Shown here: positions 46,380 through 55,208 of the stretch, in pieces
Numbering within the stretch: the first letter of the stretch is position 1
Layout of the letters: the number at the start of each line of letters is the position of its first letter
Origin: Corynebacterium qintianiae
GTDB lineage: Bacteria > Actinomycetota > Actinomycetes > Mycobacteriales > Mycobacteriaceae
Length of the DNA: 64,000 nucleotides
Direction: 5' to 3'
NCBI RefSeq assembly: GCF_011038645.2
Contig: NZ_CP064955.1
Span: 1,240,001-1,304,000, forward strand
The notes under the pieces: model-generated
The model's input: only the letters and a program-made list of their open reading frames with translations
Told to the model about the DNA's origin: nothing
The model's database searches: none
Translations under genes and position numbers: made by a program

Positions 46380-47126
46380 ATGAGCGACACGATCAGTACT
46401 GACCTCGCCAGCATCGGCCTCGGTTTTGCCCAGTGGCAGGACGCCGTCGAGGCGGCCATCGCCACCGGGCGCCTCCAGGTCACCGGCGAGGTCCGCGGCG
46501 GCCAGCTGATCCAGTACGCGGACGCCTCGGGCGCGCAGCTGAACATCCTCGCCGTCGAACCGTTCGCCACCTTCGCGGGATTCGCTGCCGACACGCGCAC
46601 CTACGCGCACGTGACCATGCTCAACGACGTGGTCGCGCTCGCTGACATCGTCGACCCGCACGGCAACACCATCGCGTCGGTCACCGTCAACCTGGCCCAG
46701 GGCCCTCTGCTTGTCGACGACCCCACGCTGACCTGGCAGGAACTCGCCGTCGCCGCCCTCGGCCTGAACGTGGAGCATTTCGGCAGCATCGACGACTTCC
46801 ACGCCGCCCACCCCGGCGAGACCCTGGGCGCCGTCACTTCGCCCAGCGCCGAGACCATCGGCGCGGCAGCGGCGCCCGACGCCAGCGCCCGCTTCTCCGC
46901 CCGCGTGCTGGAGTCCGAGTACCGCACCAGCGAGCTCACGGGCCAGCGCTTCATCCACGTCTCGGTCGACGGCGCATTCCCCTTCGAGGTGTGCCTGCCC
47001 GACGGCGAGCTGCCTGCCCGCAACTCCGTCATCGCCGGCGAGGCGCTGCTCGCTGGCTCCATCCCCACCCCCACAGGCGGCGGCTGCGGCGGGTGCGGTG
47101 ACTCCTGCGGCTGCGGCGGGCATTAG
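46380..47126 (+). CDS. Conserved hypothetical protein with Gly/Cys-rich C-terminal tail
   Basis: This 248-residue protein is acidic, with no signal peptide or transmembrane helix. Residues 1-150 look like one alpha/beta domain, and a second part around 170-230 follows a low-complexity Ala linker. The last residues are TGGGCGGCGDSCGCGGH, with four Cys in a Gly-rich tail ending in His, which suggests metal binding or cofactor attachment. TACACT lies 8 nt before the ATG, so the transcript is probably leaderless. I do not recognise the family. It is followed 22 bp later by a small membrane protein gene. Confidence 0.8.
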   Translation: MSDTISTDLASIGLGFAQWQDAVEAAIATGRLQVTGEVRGGQLIQYADASGAQLNILAVEPFATFAGFAADTRTYAHVTMLNDVVALADIVDPHGNTIASVTVNLAQGPLLVDDPTLTWQELAVAALGLNVEHFGSIDDFHAAHPGETLGAVTSPSAETIGAAAAPDASARFSARVLESEYRTSELTGQRFIHVSVDGAFPFEVCLPDGELPARNSVIAGEALLAGSIPTPTGGGCGGCGDSCGCGGH

Positions 47127-47148
47127 AGGTTTATCGGGGGGGTAACCC

Positions 47149-47664
47149 ATGTCATCAGCGCGACGGGATTTCTGGCAGGCGATCGGGATGGGTCTGCTCA
47201 TCGCCGCCTTCGCGCTGCTGGTGCTGTGGCTCAAGGTGGCCGGGCTGCTGCTCGCGCTCGCAATCCTCGGGGCACTCATCGTGCTCATGCAGCGCTACGA
47301 CACCACTCCCGAGGTGGCGTCGCTGCGCGCCTCGCTGGCGATCGCGCGCGACGACATCGCGGAGACGCTCGCGCTTTACGACGACCTCCTCACCGGCATG
47401 TCAGCCGAGGCGATCGCCGATCGGACCCTGCATGTCCCCGCGTTAGCAGATCGGGGTACGACCAACCCCGTGATCCAGGATTTCCACCTGCGCGCGGACG
47501 CGGCGCGCCGCTTCCTGCAGCGTGTCGACGGTCTTTTGGCAAGCACCGACCTCGACCGGCCACAGCTGGAACGGCTCATCGCCGTGGCCGACGAGCGCGC
47601 GGAAAACCTCGCCGCCTCCTGGCAGGACGCGCGCCGCGCCGCCCGCGAGATCGGGCCTGGGTAG
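47149..47664 (+). CDS. Hypothetical membrane-anchored helical protein
   Basis: This 171-residue protein has two closely spaced hydrophobic helices near the N-terminus (about 11-50, AIGMGLLIAAFALLVLWL and VAGLLLALAILGALIVLM) and a 120-residue helical, Arg/Asp-rich cytoplasmic part. A conserved gene of this kind lies beside dapF in corynebacteria; function unknown. It is in line with the Gly/Cys-tail gene and convergent with dapF, 2 bp between stops. Confidence 0.8.
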   Translation: MSSARRDFWQAIGMGLLIAAFALLVLWLKVAGLLLALAILGALIVLMQRYDTTPEVASLRASLAIARDDIAETLALYDDLLTGMSAEAIADRTLHVPALADRGTTNPVIQDFHLRADAARRFLQRVDGLLASTDLDRPQLERLIAVADERAENLAASWQDARRAAREIGPG

Positions 47665-47666
47665 CG

Positions 47667-48467
47667 TTACAGAAGCACCGTCCCGCGCGCGACAATCTTC
47701 GACGGGCCCGTCATCAGCGCCTCGCCGTCGCCCAGTTCCACCTCGATGGCGCCGCCGGGAACGTTGACGGTGACGGTGCCGTTTTCCACCCCGGCGTCGG
47801 CAAGCGCGGCGCGGGCGGCGGCAACGGTTCCTGTGCCGCACGAGCGGGTCTCTCCCACTCCGCGCTCCCACACGCGCATGTGGACGTTCCCGTCGTTTAG
47901 CTCGGTGAGCACCTCGACGTTGACCCCCTCAGGGAAGAAGGAGTGGTCGAAGGCAGGTTGTAAAAACTGCATCGCCTCCAGCTCCGCGGCGGTGAGGCCG
48001 GGGATCACCGCCGCGAGGTGCGGGTTGCCAACATCGACGCCGAGGCCGGCGAAGTCGAAGTCTCCCATGCGGGCAGTTGAGACGCCGGTAACCTCCACGC
48101 GGCCCATGCCCACCGTGACCGTCGCGTCCGTCGAGTCTGCCTGCAGCACCTCGATGTGCTTGACACCGGCGCGGGTGTCCACGTCGAATTCGCGCTCGGT
48201 GACCAACCCCTCGGCGACGAGCACGTGGGCGAAGACGCGGACCCCGTTTCCGCACATCTCGGCAATGGAGCCGTCCGCGTTGCGGTAGTCCATGAACCAG
48301 CGCTCGCCGCGATTGACCACGCGTAGCAAACCGTCGCCGCCGATGCCGGCGCGGCGGTCGCACAGCGCGGCGACGTCCGCTTCACTCAACGTCAGGGCAT
48401 CTGCCGGGTCCGGAATGACCACGAAGTCATTCTCGGTGCCGTGTCCTTTGAGAAACTCGATATTCAC
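47667..48467 (-). CDS. dapF: Diaminopimelate epimerase
   Basis: This 266-residue protein has the two catalytic Cys in EMCGNGVR (about residue 74) and RSCGTGT (about residue 210). It converts LL- to meso-diaminopimelate for lysine and peptidoglycan. The start at 48467 overlaps the miaA stop by 4 bp, so the two are translationally coupled, as in other actinobacteria. Confidence 0.97.
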   Translation of the reverse strand: MNIEFLKGHGTENDFVVIPDPADALTLSEADVAALCDRRAGIGGDGLLRVVNRGERWFMDYRNADGSIAEMCGNGVRVFAHVLVAEGLVTEREFDVDTRAGVKHIEVLQADSTDATVTVGMGRVEVTGVSTARMGDFDFAGLGVDVGNPHLAAVIPGLTAAELEAMQFLQPAFDHSFFPEGVNVEVLTELNDGNVHMRVWERGVGETRSCGTGTVAAARAALADAGVENGTVTVNVPGGAIEVELGDGEALMTGPSKIVARGTVLL

Positions 48468-49366
48468 CCCAGCGAGTCTAGCGCCGCTTCAACCACAGCC
48501 TCGTCGGCCGCATCCAGCCACGTGATGCGCGGGTCGCGGTTGAACCAGGAGCGCTGGCGGCGCACGTACCGCCGCGTCCCGGTGATCGTCTTCTCCAGCG
48601 CCTCCGCCTCGTCCATCTCCCCGGCCAGCATGGAAAGCACCTGGGCGTATCCGATGGCGCGACCGGCGGTGGAGTCTGCGACCAGCCCCTCCCCAACCAG
48701 CCCGCGTACCTCGTCGACAAAGCCGTTGTCGAACATCAGCTGCGCGCGCAGTGCGATGCGGGGATTGAGCCAGTCCGGATCTGTGCGCAGCCCCAGGATG
48801 CGGGTGCCCCAGCGCGGCGGGGCGTCCTTCGGCGGCTGGGAGGCGGCGAAGGGTTTCCCGGTCAGCTCGATGACCTCGAGTGCGCGCACGGTGCGCCGCG
48901 GGTCTTTGTCCTCGATGGTCGCTGCCGCCGCCGGATCCACCTGGGCAAGCTCTGTGTGCAGTGCGTCGACTCCGATCTCGGCAAGCCGGGCCTCGTACTT
49001 CGCGCGGACGGCGGGGACGGTCGGGGGGAACGCCCAGGCGTCGATAAGCGACTGCACGTAGAGCATGGAACCGCCCACGAGCACGGGGACCTTTCCGCGC
49101 GCCATGATGTCTTGAACCGTGGCTACCGCGAGGGACTGGTACTCGGCGACGGAGGCCGTCTTGGTCACCGGCCAAATGTCCAGCAGGTGGTGCGGGATGC
49201 CTCCGCGCTCAGCGGGCGGGAGCTTCGCGGTGCCGATGTCCATGCCGCGGTAGAGCTGCATGGAATCGACGTTGACCACTTCCCCGCCAAGTTCCTGCGC
49301 CAATGCGATGCCAAGGGCGGACTTACCCGAGGCGGTCGGGCCGACGACGGCGATGGGGCGGATCAC
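48464..49366 (-). CDS. miaA: tRNA dimethylallyltransferase
   Basis: This 300-residue protein has the P-loop GPTASGKS (residues 9-16), [16 protein letters not shown], and the tRNA-binding segment ending in [10 protein letters not shown]. It adds dimethylallyl to A37 of tRNAs that read UNN codons. The GTG start at 49366 follows TAGGCT by 7 nt (leaderless). The genes upstream in the conserved block have been displaced by the low-GC cassette. A GCTTATCGACG copy lies at 49039. Confidence 0.96.
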   Translation of the reverse strand: MIRPIAVVGPTASGKSALGIALAQELGGEVVNVDSMQLYRGMDIGTAKLPPAERGGIPHHLLDIWPVTKTASVAEYQSLAVATVQDIMARGKVPVLVGGSMLYVQSLIDAWAFPPTVPAVRAKYEARLAEIGVDALHTELAQVDPAAAATIEDKDPRRTVRALEVIELTGKPFAASQPPKDAPPRWGTRILGLRTDPDWLNPRIALRAQLMFDNGFVDEVRGLVGEGLVADSTAGRAIGYAQVLSMLAGEMDEAEALEKTITGTRRYVRRQRSWFNRDPRITWLDAADEAVVEAALDSLG

Positions 49367-49385
49367 GGATAGTAGCCTAGCGGGG

Positions 49386-49619
49386 CTAACTTCTTGTCAG
49401 CTTTGCCACGTCCGTTTCTGGGCACGCCCACCCTGCCGGGGCGGGCATACCGTACTCCTCCACAAGCACCTTCAGTGCCACCTCCGGACAGTCGCGCACA
49501 ACCGCAGCGGTTTGAATCCTGCGCCAATCTTCCCTCGCCCGCTTGAGTTGCTTTGCCCAAGCACCGTTTTTGACATTCAGGTCAAATTCGACTCGAAGCA
49601 CCTCAAGGATGTCTTCCAT
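49386..49619 (-). CDS. Hypothetical protein, third gene of the low-GC cassette
   Basis: From ATG 49619 the product is 77 residues ([19 protein letters not shown]...), helical, with an Arg/Lys/Trp-rich middle ([14 protein letters not shown]) and a C-terminal Cys-containing tail. A longer reading from 49697 would overlap the upstream gene and is less likely. It starts 13 bp after the 174-residue gene stops. I do not recognise the family; size and charge would suit a small nucleic-acid-binding or toxin/antitoxin-type partner, which is a guess. Confidence 0.55.
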   Translation of the reverse strand: MEDILEVLRVEFDLNVKNGAWAKQLKRAREDWRRIQTAAVVRDCPEVALKVLVEEYGMPAPAGWACPETDVAKLTRS

Positions 49620-49632
49620 GCACGGCCGAAAC

Positions 49633-50157
49633 CTATGGCCCCCCGGTGGGAAAGTGGAACGAGGACAGCTTTTTGCCTTTTTTAAAGTAGTCTTCAAGCT
49701 TGCCCTGTTTCTCCACGTCCACCTTTGCGGCGAAGCTCATGAGATGGGTAAATTCATCCCGGTGCGCATGTACGTGAAAATGCGAGCTGGGTCGATATTT
49801 ATTTGAGCCCCTTACGTACTCGACACGGAATAGGGGCTCCTTCGTCACTTCATCGTAAGGATAAACTGCAAATGAGGACTTCTCTACGGCGAGGAACCGA
49901 CTAGCGGAATCCCACGTACAGCCGATTGTCACCGCCAAGCTCAATACGCCCTGCCCGCGGGATTTCAGCAACAGCGCACCCGGCGCTTCCTCGCTTTGAT
50001 CGAACCGGATGTTGACTAACCCGCGAGTCTGGGACGAATTCACCACAGTCGTTTTAAATGGCGGGCACTCCCCCGCAAAGGCATTCAGCGACCTAGTGAG
50101 ATCGCCGACGAACGTATCAACGAGTTCTTCCAGACTCGCTTCGCCGTGCTCACTCAC
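49633..50157 (-). CDS. Hypothetical protein, main gene of the low-GC cassette
   Basis: This 174-residue soluble protein has a mixed alpha/beta look and a distinctive SHFHVHAHRDEFTHLM segment (four His within about ten residues), then a Lys-rich C-terminus (KLEDYFKKGKKLSSFHF). No signal peptide, transmembrane helix or named motif is seen. GC content is about 50% against about 65% in neighbouring genes, suggesting acquisition. It overlaps the 62-residue gene by 8 bp and precedes the 77-residue gene by 13 bp. Function unknown; the His cluster could bind metal or be catalytic. Confidence 0.7.
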   Translation of the reverse strand: MSEHGEASLEELVDTFVGDLTRSLNAFAGECPPFKTTVVNSSQTRGLVNIRFDQSEEAPGALLLKSRGQGVLSLAVTIGCTWDSASRFLAVEKSSFAVYPYDEVTKEPLFRVEYVRGSNKYRPSSHFHVHAHRDEFTHLMSFAAKVDVEKQGKLEDYFKKGKKLSSFHFPTGGP

Positions 50158-50338
50158 GACCGAGAAGCCATCTCAACTCGCTGATTCGCTCCCACACCCC
50201 TCCTTCACGAGGGGAGAGCTCATAGCGGTACGCGCGCTGCTCAAATCTTTGAATCCCACCGTCGACCGACGCCTCAAGTTGGGCCAGCTCACGCTCCGCC
50301 TGCTCGGGGGTCAACCGTTGCATCACCGGTACAGTCAT
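50150..50338 (-). CDS. Small helical protein, first gene of the low-GC cassette
   Basis: This 62-residue protein starts at ATG 50338 with AGGAGG 5 nt upstream; an in-frame GTG just upstream overlaps that ribosome site. It is almost entirely helical and charged (LTPEQAERELAQLEASVDGG, then RYELSPREGGVWERISELRWLLG). Such short helical proteins are often antitoxins or regulators of the next gene. Its stop overlaps the 174-residue gene by 8 bp. A promoter overlapped by a palindrome lies 71 to 90 nt upstream. Confidence 0.7.
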   Translation of the reverse strand: MTVPVMQRLTPEQAERELAQLEASVDGGIQRFEQRAYRYELSPREGGVWERISELRWLLGRE

Positions 50339-50408
50339 ATTCTCCTCCTTCACCACTACGTCTTACCTTGCCACACTTTATGCATTGGCGAAGGACATCC
50401 CCCGCCAA

Positions 50409-50428
50409 AGTATAGAACAGTTGTTCTA
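50409..50428 (-). promoter_or_regulatory. Promoter -10 overlapped by SOS-box-like palindrome, controlling the three-gene cassette
   Basis: Read on the minus strand, TATACT (50414-50409) is a perfect extended TANANT -10. TAGAACA-GT-TGTTCTA (50413-50428) is a perfect 7+2+7 palindrome overlapping it by two bases. It matches the corynebacterial LexA box TCGAA(A/C)A-NN-TGTTCGA at 12 of 14 positions, or could be the operator of a dedicated repressor. It lies immediately after the stop codon of the upstream gene. Confidence 0.65.
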
Positions 50429-50431
50429 CAC

Positions 50432-51010
50432 TTACGCCCGCAATGACCACTGCGCCACATACGCCCCCACGCCCAGGGAGTCCTCGCTCGCGATGAGCCG
50501 CTTGTCCCCCACGAGCCGCGCGAGCTCGAGCCACAGCTGCTTCTCGACGACCCCCTCCAGCGCCCCGGGGAACTCCCCGCCGTCGAGGAACTCCGCAAGC
50601 GCCTCGTGCGTCTCGCGCGCCCCGTCGACCAGCGCGAGCGGGGCGCGCTCGCTCAGGCCCGCGGGACCGTCGACAACCACGACGGTGAGCGCATCCGGGT
50701 CGATGGGCTGGATGTGCTCGCGCGAATCAGAGACCTCCGGGTCCCCGAGCGCGTAGCGGGCGATGAGTTCCGGCAGGTAGTGGCCGCCTTTGACGGTCAC
50801 CTGGGGTGCTCCCCAGGCGCGTAAGGATCCGGTGTGCGCGGTGTACCAGCGCTCGTCTCGGCTGGCCACGATGTGCACGGGACGGTTCGGGTAGCGCGCT
50901 ATCGTGTCACGAATCGTCCGCAGCAGTCCGTGGTAGGGCTCGTGGGCCGGGGCGAGCTCGCGCACCAGCGCCGGAGATCCGGGGATGACAAGCAGGTTCG
51001 GCGCACTCAC
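50432..51010 (-). CDS. Class III extradiol dioxygenase-like protein (Rv2728c-type)
   Basis: From the GTG at 51010 (TAAGGT 7 nt upstream, leaderless) the product is 192 residues, MSAPNLLVIPGSPALVRELAP. It resembles the LigB-superfamily-like protein conserved near miaA in actinobacteria (Rv2728c). The segments HIVASRDERWYTAHTGSLRAWG and LTVVVVDGPAGLSERAPL are the most conserved-looking. The strict metal-ligand pattern of true extradiol dioxygenases is not obvious, so activity is uncertain. Its separation from miaA by the cassette is unusual for this block. Confidence 0.75.
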   Translation of the reverse strand: MSAPNLLVIPGSPALVRELAPAHEPYHGLLRTIRDTIARYPNRPVHIVASRDERWYTAHTGSLRAWGAPQVTVKGGHYLPELIARYALGDPEVSDSREHIQPIDPDALTVVVVDGPAGLSERAPLALVDGARETHEALAEFLDGGEFPGALEGVVEKQLWLELARLVGDKRLIASEDSLGVGAYVAQWSLRA

Positions 51011-51153
51011 GGTCTCCACCTTAGCCACTGCTCCTGTCTCGACCTTGTCCGCCACGTAACCCCCACGCTGCCCCGCCGAGACCGGTAAACTCACCGGCAG
51101 CATCACAGGCAGCCGTGCCGCGCGGCGACACTCGAGGCGAAAGGACCTTTCCC

Positions 51154-52500
51154 ATGACGCAGACTCCCACCCCGGGCAACCACATCCCCACCCCGGGTGC
51201 CATGCCCCGCCGCTCGGTGACACCCGGTCCCCGCCCCAGCGCTAACCCCCAGCAGGTCACCCCGTCGCCGCAGCCCGTCGTCTCCGACCCGTCCGCCTTC
51301 GGCCGGGTGGCCGAGGACGGCACCGTCTACCTCACCTATAAGGGTACCGAGCGCGCCATCGCCAACTGGCAGGCCGGCACGCCCGAGGAGGGCCTGGCCC
51401 ATTACGGCCAGCGTTTCGACGACCTAGTCACCGAGGTTGCCCTGCTCGAGCAGCGCCTTTCCACCCACCCGCAGGACGCCGACGCGCTGAAGAAGCAGGC
51501 CCAGGAAATGAAGGACACCCTCGACGAACAGGCCGTGATCGGCGACATCGAGGCCGTGGAGAAGCGACTCGAGGCGATCATCGACAACTCCGCCAAGGCG
51601 CGCGAGGCCGCCGCCGAGGAAAAGCAGCGCAAGCGCGCCGAAGCCATCGCCCGCAAGGAAGCCCTCGCCGCCGAGGCCGAGGACTTGGCGGAGAACTCCA
51701 CCCAGTGGAAGGCCGCGGGAGACCGGATCCGCGCGATCCTAGATGAGTGGCGCACCATTCGCGGCATCGACCGCGCCACCGACGACGAGCTGTGGAAGCG
51801 CTACTCCCGCGCCCGCGACAGCTTCAACCGCCGCCGCGGCGCGCACTTCGCTGAGCTCGACCGAGGTCGTGCGTCGGCGAAGAAAGCCAAGGAGGACATC
51901 GTCGCCCGCGCCGAGGCGATCAAGGACTCCACCGATTGGAACGAGACCGCACGCGCCTACCGCGACCTGATGACGGAGTGGAAGGCGGCCGGGCGCGCCC
52001 CGCACGACGTGGACGACAAGCTCTGGGCGCAGTTCCGCGCCGCACAGGACCACTTCTTCGGCGCCCGCGATGCCGTCAACGCCGAGCGCGACCGCGAGTT
52101 CGAGGCCAACGCGCAGGCCAAGGACGCGCTGCTTGCCGAGTACGACTCCCAGATCGATCCCGCCTCGGGCCTCGGCGCCGCCAAGGCGAAGCTGCGCGAG
52201 CTGCAGGACAAGTGGGACGAGATCGGCTACGTCCCGCGCGGCAAGGTCCGCGAGTACGAGGACAAGATCGCCGCGATTGAAAAGCGCGTCGCCGATGCTG
52301 AGGAGTCGCGCTGGCGCGCCTCCGACCCTGCCGCACAGGCCAAGGTCAGCCAGTTTAAGGTCAAGGCCGATGAGCTGACCAAACAGGCCGAGGCCGCCGA
52401 GGCCAAGGGTAATGCGAAGAAGGCCGAGGAGTTGCGCGCCCAGGCCGCACAGTGGCAGGAGTTTGCCGACGTCGCCGCAAAGGCCGTCAGCGACCGCTAG
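51154..52500 (+). CDS. DUF349 repeat protein (coiled-coil)
   Basis: This 448-residue protein has a Pro/Thr-rich N-terminal 40 residues, then several DUF349 helical repeats, each with a W-x(9-12)-IR/LW pattern (QWKAAGDRIRAILDEWRTI, then LWKRYSRARDSFNRRR). It ends in a Lys/Glu/Ala coiled coil. The family is conserved in actinobacteria and its function is unknown. AAAGGA lies upstream of the ATG at 51154. Its stop shares one base with the next GNAT gene. Confidence 0.88.
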   Translation: MTQTPTPGNHIPTPGAMPRRSVTPGPRPSANPQQVTPSPQPVVSDPSAFGRVAEDGTVYLTYKGTERAIANWQAGTPEEGLAHYGQRFDDLVTEVALLEQRLSTHPQDADALKKQAQEMKDTLDEQAVIGDIEAVEKRLEAIIDNSAKAREAAAEEKQRKRAEAIARKEALAAEAEDLAENSTQWKAAGDRIRAILDEWRTIRGIDRATDDELWKRYSRARDSFNRRRGAHFAELDRGRASAKKAKEDIVARAEAIKDSTDWNETARAYRDLMTEWKAAGRAPHDVDDKLWAQFRAAQDHFFGARDAVNAERDREFEANAQAKDALLAEYDSQIDPASGLGAAKAKLRELQDKWDEIGYVPRGKVREYEDKIAAIEKRVADAEESRWRASDPAAQAKVSQFKVKADELTKQAEAAEAKGNAKKAEELRAQAAQWQEFADVAAKAVSDR

Positions 52501-53558
52501 TGCTCACCCCGCTCATCGTCGGCGCCGGCGACACCGAGGCGGTTGGCGCCTACGTCTTCTCCTCCACCCTGGCAGCCCAAGACATCACGGGCCTTGCCGC
52601 CTCCGGCGTGTCCGCCGCGCACGTAGCCACCCGCCTGAAGGGCTCCGCAGAGTCGCGCTCCTACCTGTTCGCGTTGAGCACCCGCGAGGCACCGCGTCCG
52701 CTGGGCGAGCTCGGCTACCCGGCGCTTGGACCCGATGACCTCCTCGACGTCGAGGCGTGGGTGTTCATCTCCCTGCCCCTGCTCGAGGACACCCGCGTCA
52801 TCGAGGCTCACATCACCCTCGACGCCGCCATGGCGCCCCTGCCAGGCGAGCCCGCGCCTGAGGCTCCGTGGGTCCACGCGCTTTCGCTTATCGACGCCCT
52901 GTCCACCGCACTGGTTAGACCCATCCGCCAGGTGTGGGTGACCCACGCCCTGGGCACCGACGAGCCCCCGGCCTTGCGCGACACCGGCTACTCCCCCGCC
53001 TTCTCCGAGGTGCAGGCCACCATGCCCTTGGAGACCACCCCCGCCCCCGCACCGGAGCTGGACATCGTCGCCGACATGGATTTCGCCGCCGCCGACATCC
53101 CGGCCTTCCTCCGCCTGCTCGCCTCCGCATCGGCTAGCTACCCGCGCGGTGAGCTCATCCTCGAAACCGTCGATTGGACACAGCAGCGACTTGTCGATGC
53201 CGGTGCGCGCCTGCGCGACCGCGGCGGCACCCAGCTCACCGCGCTGGCGCGCGCCTCATCGGGCGACGTAGTCGGGCTTGCCGAGGCCGTCACCTTCGAC
53301 CACGACGTCGAATCCATCTGCGAACTCGGCCTAGTCTACGTGCTACCCGAGCACCGCGGCCGGGGCCTTGGGCGGGATCTGGTGTCTTCTGTCCTGCGTG
53401 CGGCGCGTGAGCGGTGGGAGGACGCGGAGATGGCGTTTGTTTCCTACCCTGCTGGTGAGCCGGCGGCCGAGGCGCTGGCTCGGGCTGGCGGTGCGAAAGC
53501 GGTGTCGGCGACGACGGTGTGGCAACGCGCTGATGTCACGAGAGTCCACCTCAATTGA
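52500..53558 (+). CDS. GNAT-family acetyltransferase
   Basis: This 352-residue protein starts at GTG 52500 (MLTPLIVGAGDTEAV), overlapping the upstream stop by one base. The C-terminal GNAT fold carries the acetyl-CoA loop VLPEHRGRGLGRDL (Q/R-x-x-G-x-G/A). The N-terminal half may be a degenerate second GNAT domain, as in mycothiol synthase-like proteins. The acceptor is unknown. It is the last conserved-block gene before the accessory island; a GCTTATCGACG copy lies at 52886. Confidence 0.85.
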   Translation: MLTPLIVGAGDTEAVGAYVFSSTLAAQDITGLAASGVSAAHVATRLKGSAESRSYLFALSTREAPRPLGELGYPALGPDDLLDVEAWVFISLPLLEDTRVIEAHITLDAAMAPLPGEPAPEAPWVHALSLIDALSTALVRPIRQVWVTHALGTDEPPALRDTGYSPAFSEVQATMPLETTPAPAPELDIVADMDFAAADIPAFLRLLASASASYPRGELILETVDWTQQRLVDAGARLRDRGGTQLTALARASSGDVVGLAEAVTFDHDVESICELGLVYVLPEHRGRGLGRDLVSSVLRAARERWEDAEMAFVSYPAGEPAAEALARAGGAKAVSATTVWQRADVTRVHLN

Positions 53559-53691
53559 CTCTGAGCGGAAGTCGGCACAGCCACAGAAGGGGTTCCCGAC
53601 ACGATTCGCGCGGAGAATATTCTCCCGCAGTATTGAACAGCCATCTCTTCAAGTCTATTTGTAATAGTAAGGCGAAGTTATCTCCCGTCGG

Positions 53692-55095
53692 TCACTTCGC
53701 CGAATCGAATATATTCGGTGAACGGGGATAATTCTGCTCAGGTCGAAAGTCGGCCAGTGACCTCTTGTAATGAACCGAATTTTTTGTGAAATGCTTCCGG
53801 GATCTGAGTTTAACCGCGCGAAAGTCTACCTCTTCTAAGTTGACGCCCGTCCAGTCAGTAGCGTCATCTTCTTCCAACATCCAGGAGTCAGAATTCTCAC
53901 TCGGCATCGCAGGATCGGCGAAGACAGCATTTTTCATGGTTGAAAATCCAAATTTGGCTCCACGAAGATTTCCTCCGACAATCCGAGCACCACCGAAATT
54001 GCTAAAAGCTAGCCAAGTCTCTGAAAAGTTGGGCAGCGCAATCTCCGAGAGTCCGAAATCCACTGCCCCGAGATCCGCTTTCGAAAAAGATGACGCGGCG
54101 ATACGCGAACGACGAAAAGACGATGCTTTCAAATTGCTGTTACTGAAGTCCCCGACCACAATTGCGTCATCGAAATTGGCTTTCCAGAAGTGGCTTTCAC
54201 GAAAATTGGCAGTCTGGATCAGAGCATTTTGGAAGCTGCACTCCGTTCCACGTGCATCCTGAAAATTGCTTTCAGTTAACTCGCAACGTGCGAAGGACGC
54301 CTTGTATAACTTCGCACCTTCGAAAGTCGCATTATTCAAGAGACAACCGGTAAAGTTGGAATGAGACAAATCAATTCCTCTCGGAAATTGCGCGCCACTA
54401 AGGTCGGGCGTCCTTCCTCCTGTTACCGGGGACGCTAGGTTCAAACCCCTCATATCCAGGTCCGCCAACGAACTCGGGTTTACATCCCCTGCAAGTCTAG
54501 CCCGCAAATTACGCGCTCTAGCTTCTAGAACAAGTTCATTTTCGTCGGCTATTTTCAGGGCCAAATCGAAAAGCTCTTGCCGCCTTCGGCGCCCTTCTTG
54601 CCGAAGTTGCCGGATCTTTTCTTCACCCTCAGATAAAGAAATCTCGTTATCAATTAAGGTCCACCAATCGTCGATCTGAAAAAATAGGTCATTAATTGCA
54701 GCAGCACGTTCGAGACCATTGTCTCCGAGCAGTTTCGTCGTAGCCGAGTCTCTCCTCTTAGACATCTCTATTCTCTGCTGAGTAGACATCTGCAATATAA
54801 GGGCCTTTGAATTACTATCTCTCTGCTCGCGATCCAGCTCACGTTGATTGTCGCGTTCTTCTCGAGCGATGGTTTGCTCCTGAACAAGCCTTTGATATTG
54901 CCTACTATCTTCTCTATTCTGCTGATCGATGCTTCGAATCTGAGCTGCCCATACAGAAAAAATAACCCCCGCAGTCGTAAAAAGCGCAGCTACAACAGTC
55001 GCGCCCTTTTCTATCCCCTGCACTACGAGTGTGACAACCAGGGATACGCCAATCAGACTCAGCGCGAGAAGAAGCAAGAAGTTTTCTTTTTTCAT
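53692..55095 (-). CDS. Membrane-anchored pentapeptide-repeat protein with coiled coil
   Basis: This 467-residue protein has two N-terminal transmembrane helices (about 5-25 and 31-50) and a Gln/Arg/Glu coiled coil (about 55-110, RQYQRLVQEQTIAREERDNQ). A helical region (about 110-205) precedes a long pentapeptide-repeat domain (about 230-390, A/C(D/N)LXX units such as SNFTG and ANFRE). GC is about 47-53%, well below the chromosomal mean, so it was probably acquired. It is divergent from the type ISP gene. Pentapeptide proteins can mimic DNA; membrane ones occur in defence islands. The role here is unknown. Confidence 0.85.
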   Translation of the reverse strand: MKKENFLLLLALSLIGVSLVVTLVVQGIEKGATVVAALFTTAGVIFSVWAAQIRSIDQQNREDSRQYQRLVQEQTIAREERDNQRELDREQRDSNSKALILQMSTQQRIEMSKRRDSATTKLLGDNGLERAAAINDLFFQIDDWWTLIDNEISLSEGEEKIRQLRQEGRRRRQELFDLALKIADENELVLEARARNLRARLAGDVNPSSLADLDMRGLNLASPVTGGRTPDLSGAQFPRGIDLSHSNFTGCLLNNATFEGAKLYKASFARCELTESNFQDARGTECSFQNALIQTANFRESHFWKANFDDAIVVGDFSNSNLKASSFRRSRIAASSFSKADLGAVDFGLSEIALPNFSETWLAFSNFGGARIVGGNLRGAKFGFSTMKNAVFADPAMPSENSDSWMLEEDDATDWTGVNLEEVDFRAVKLRSRKHFTKNSVHYKRSLADFRPEQNYPRSPNIFDSAK

Positions 55096-55208
55096 GAATA
55101 CATTTTCATCGGGGTAATTTCTTATGCCTTAAACTCAGATTTCTTCAAAATACTCTAAAAATCAACAAATGTTCTATCCAATACTAGGTTCGAGCGCCAA
55201 CTGAAGCA

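Noticed and set aside
50289..50534. 81-codon minus-strand frame (MARARAARGGQAAHRERG) overlapping the cassette promoter
   Set aside because: Out of frame with the Rv2728c-like gene and overlaps both it and the 62-residue gene; no ribosome site.
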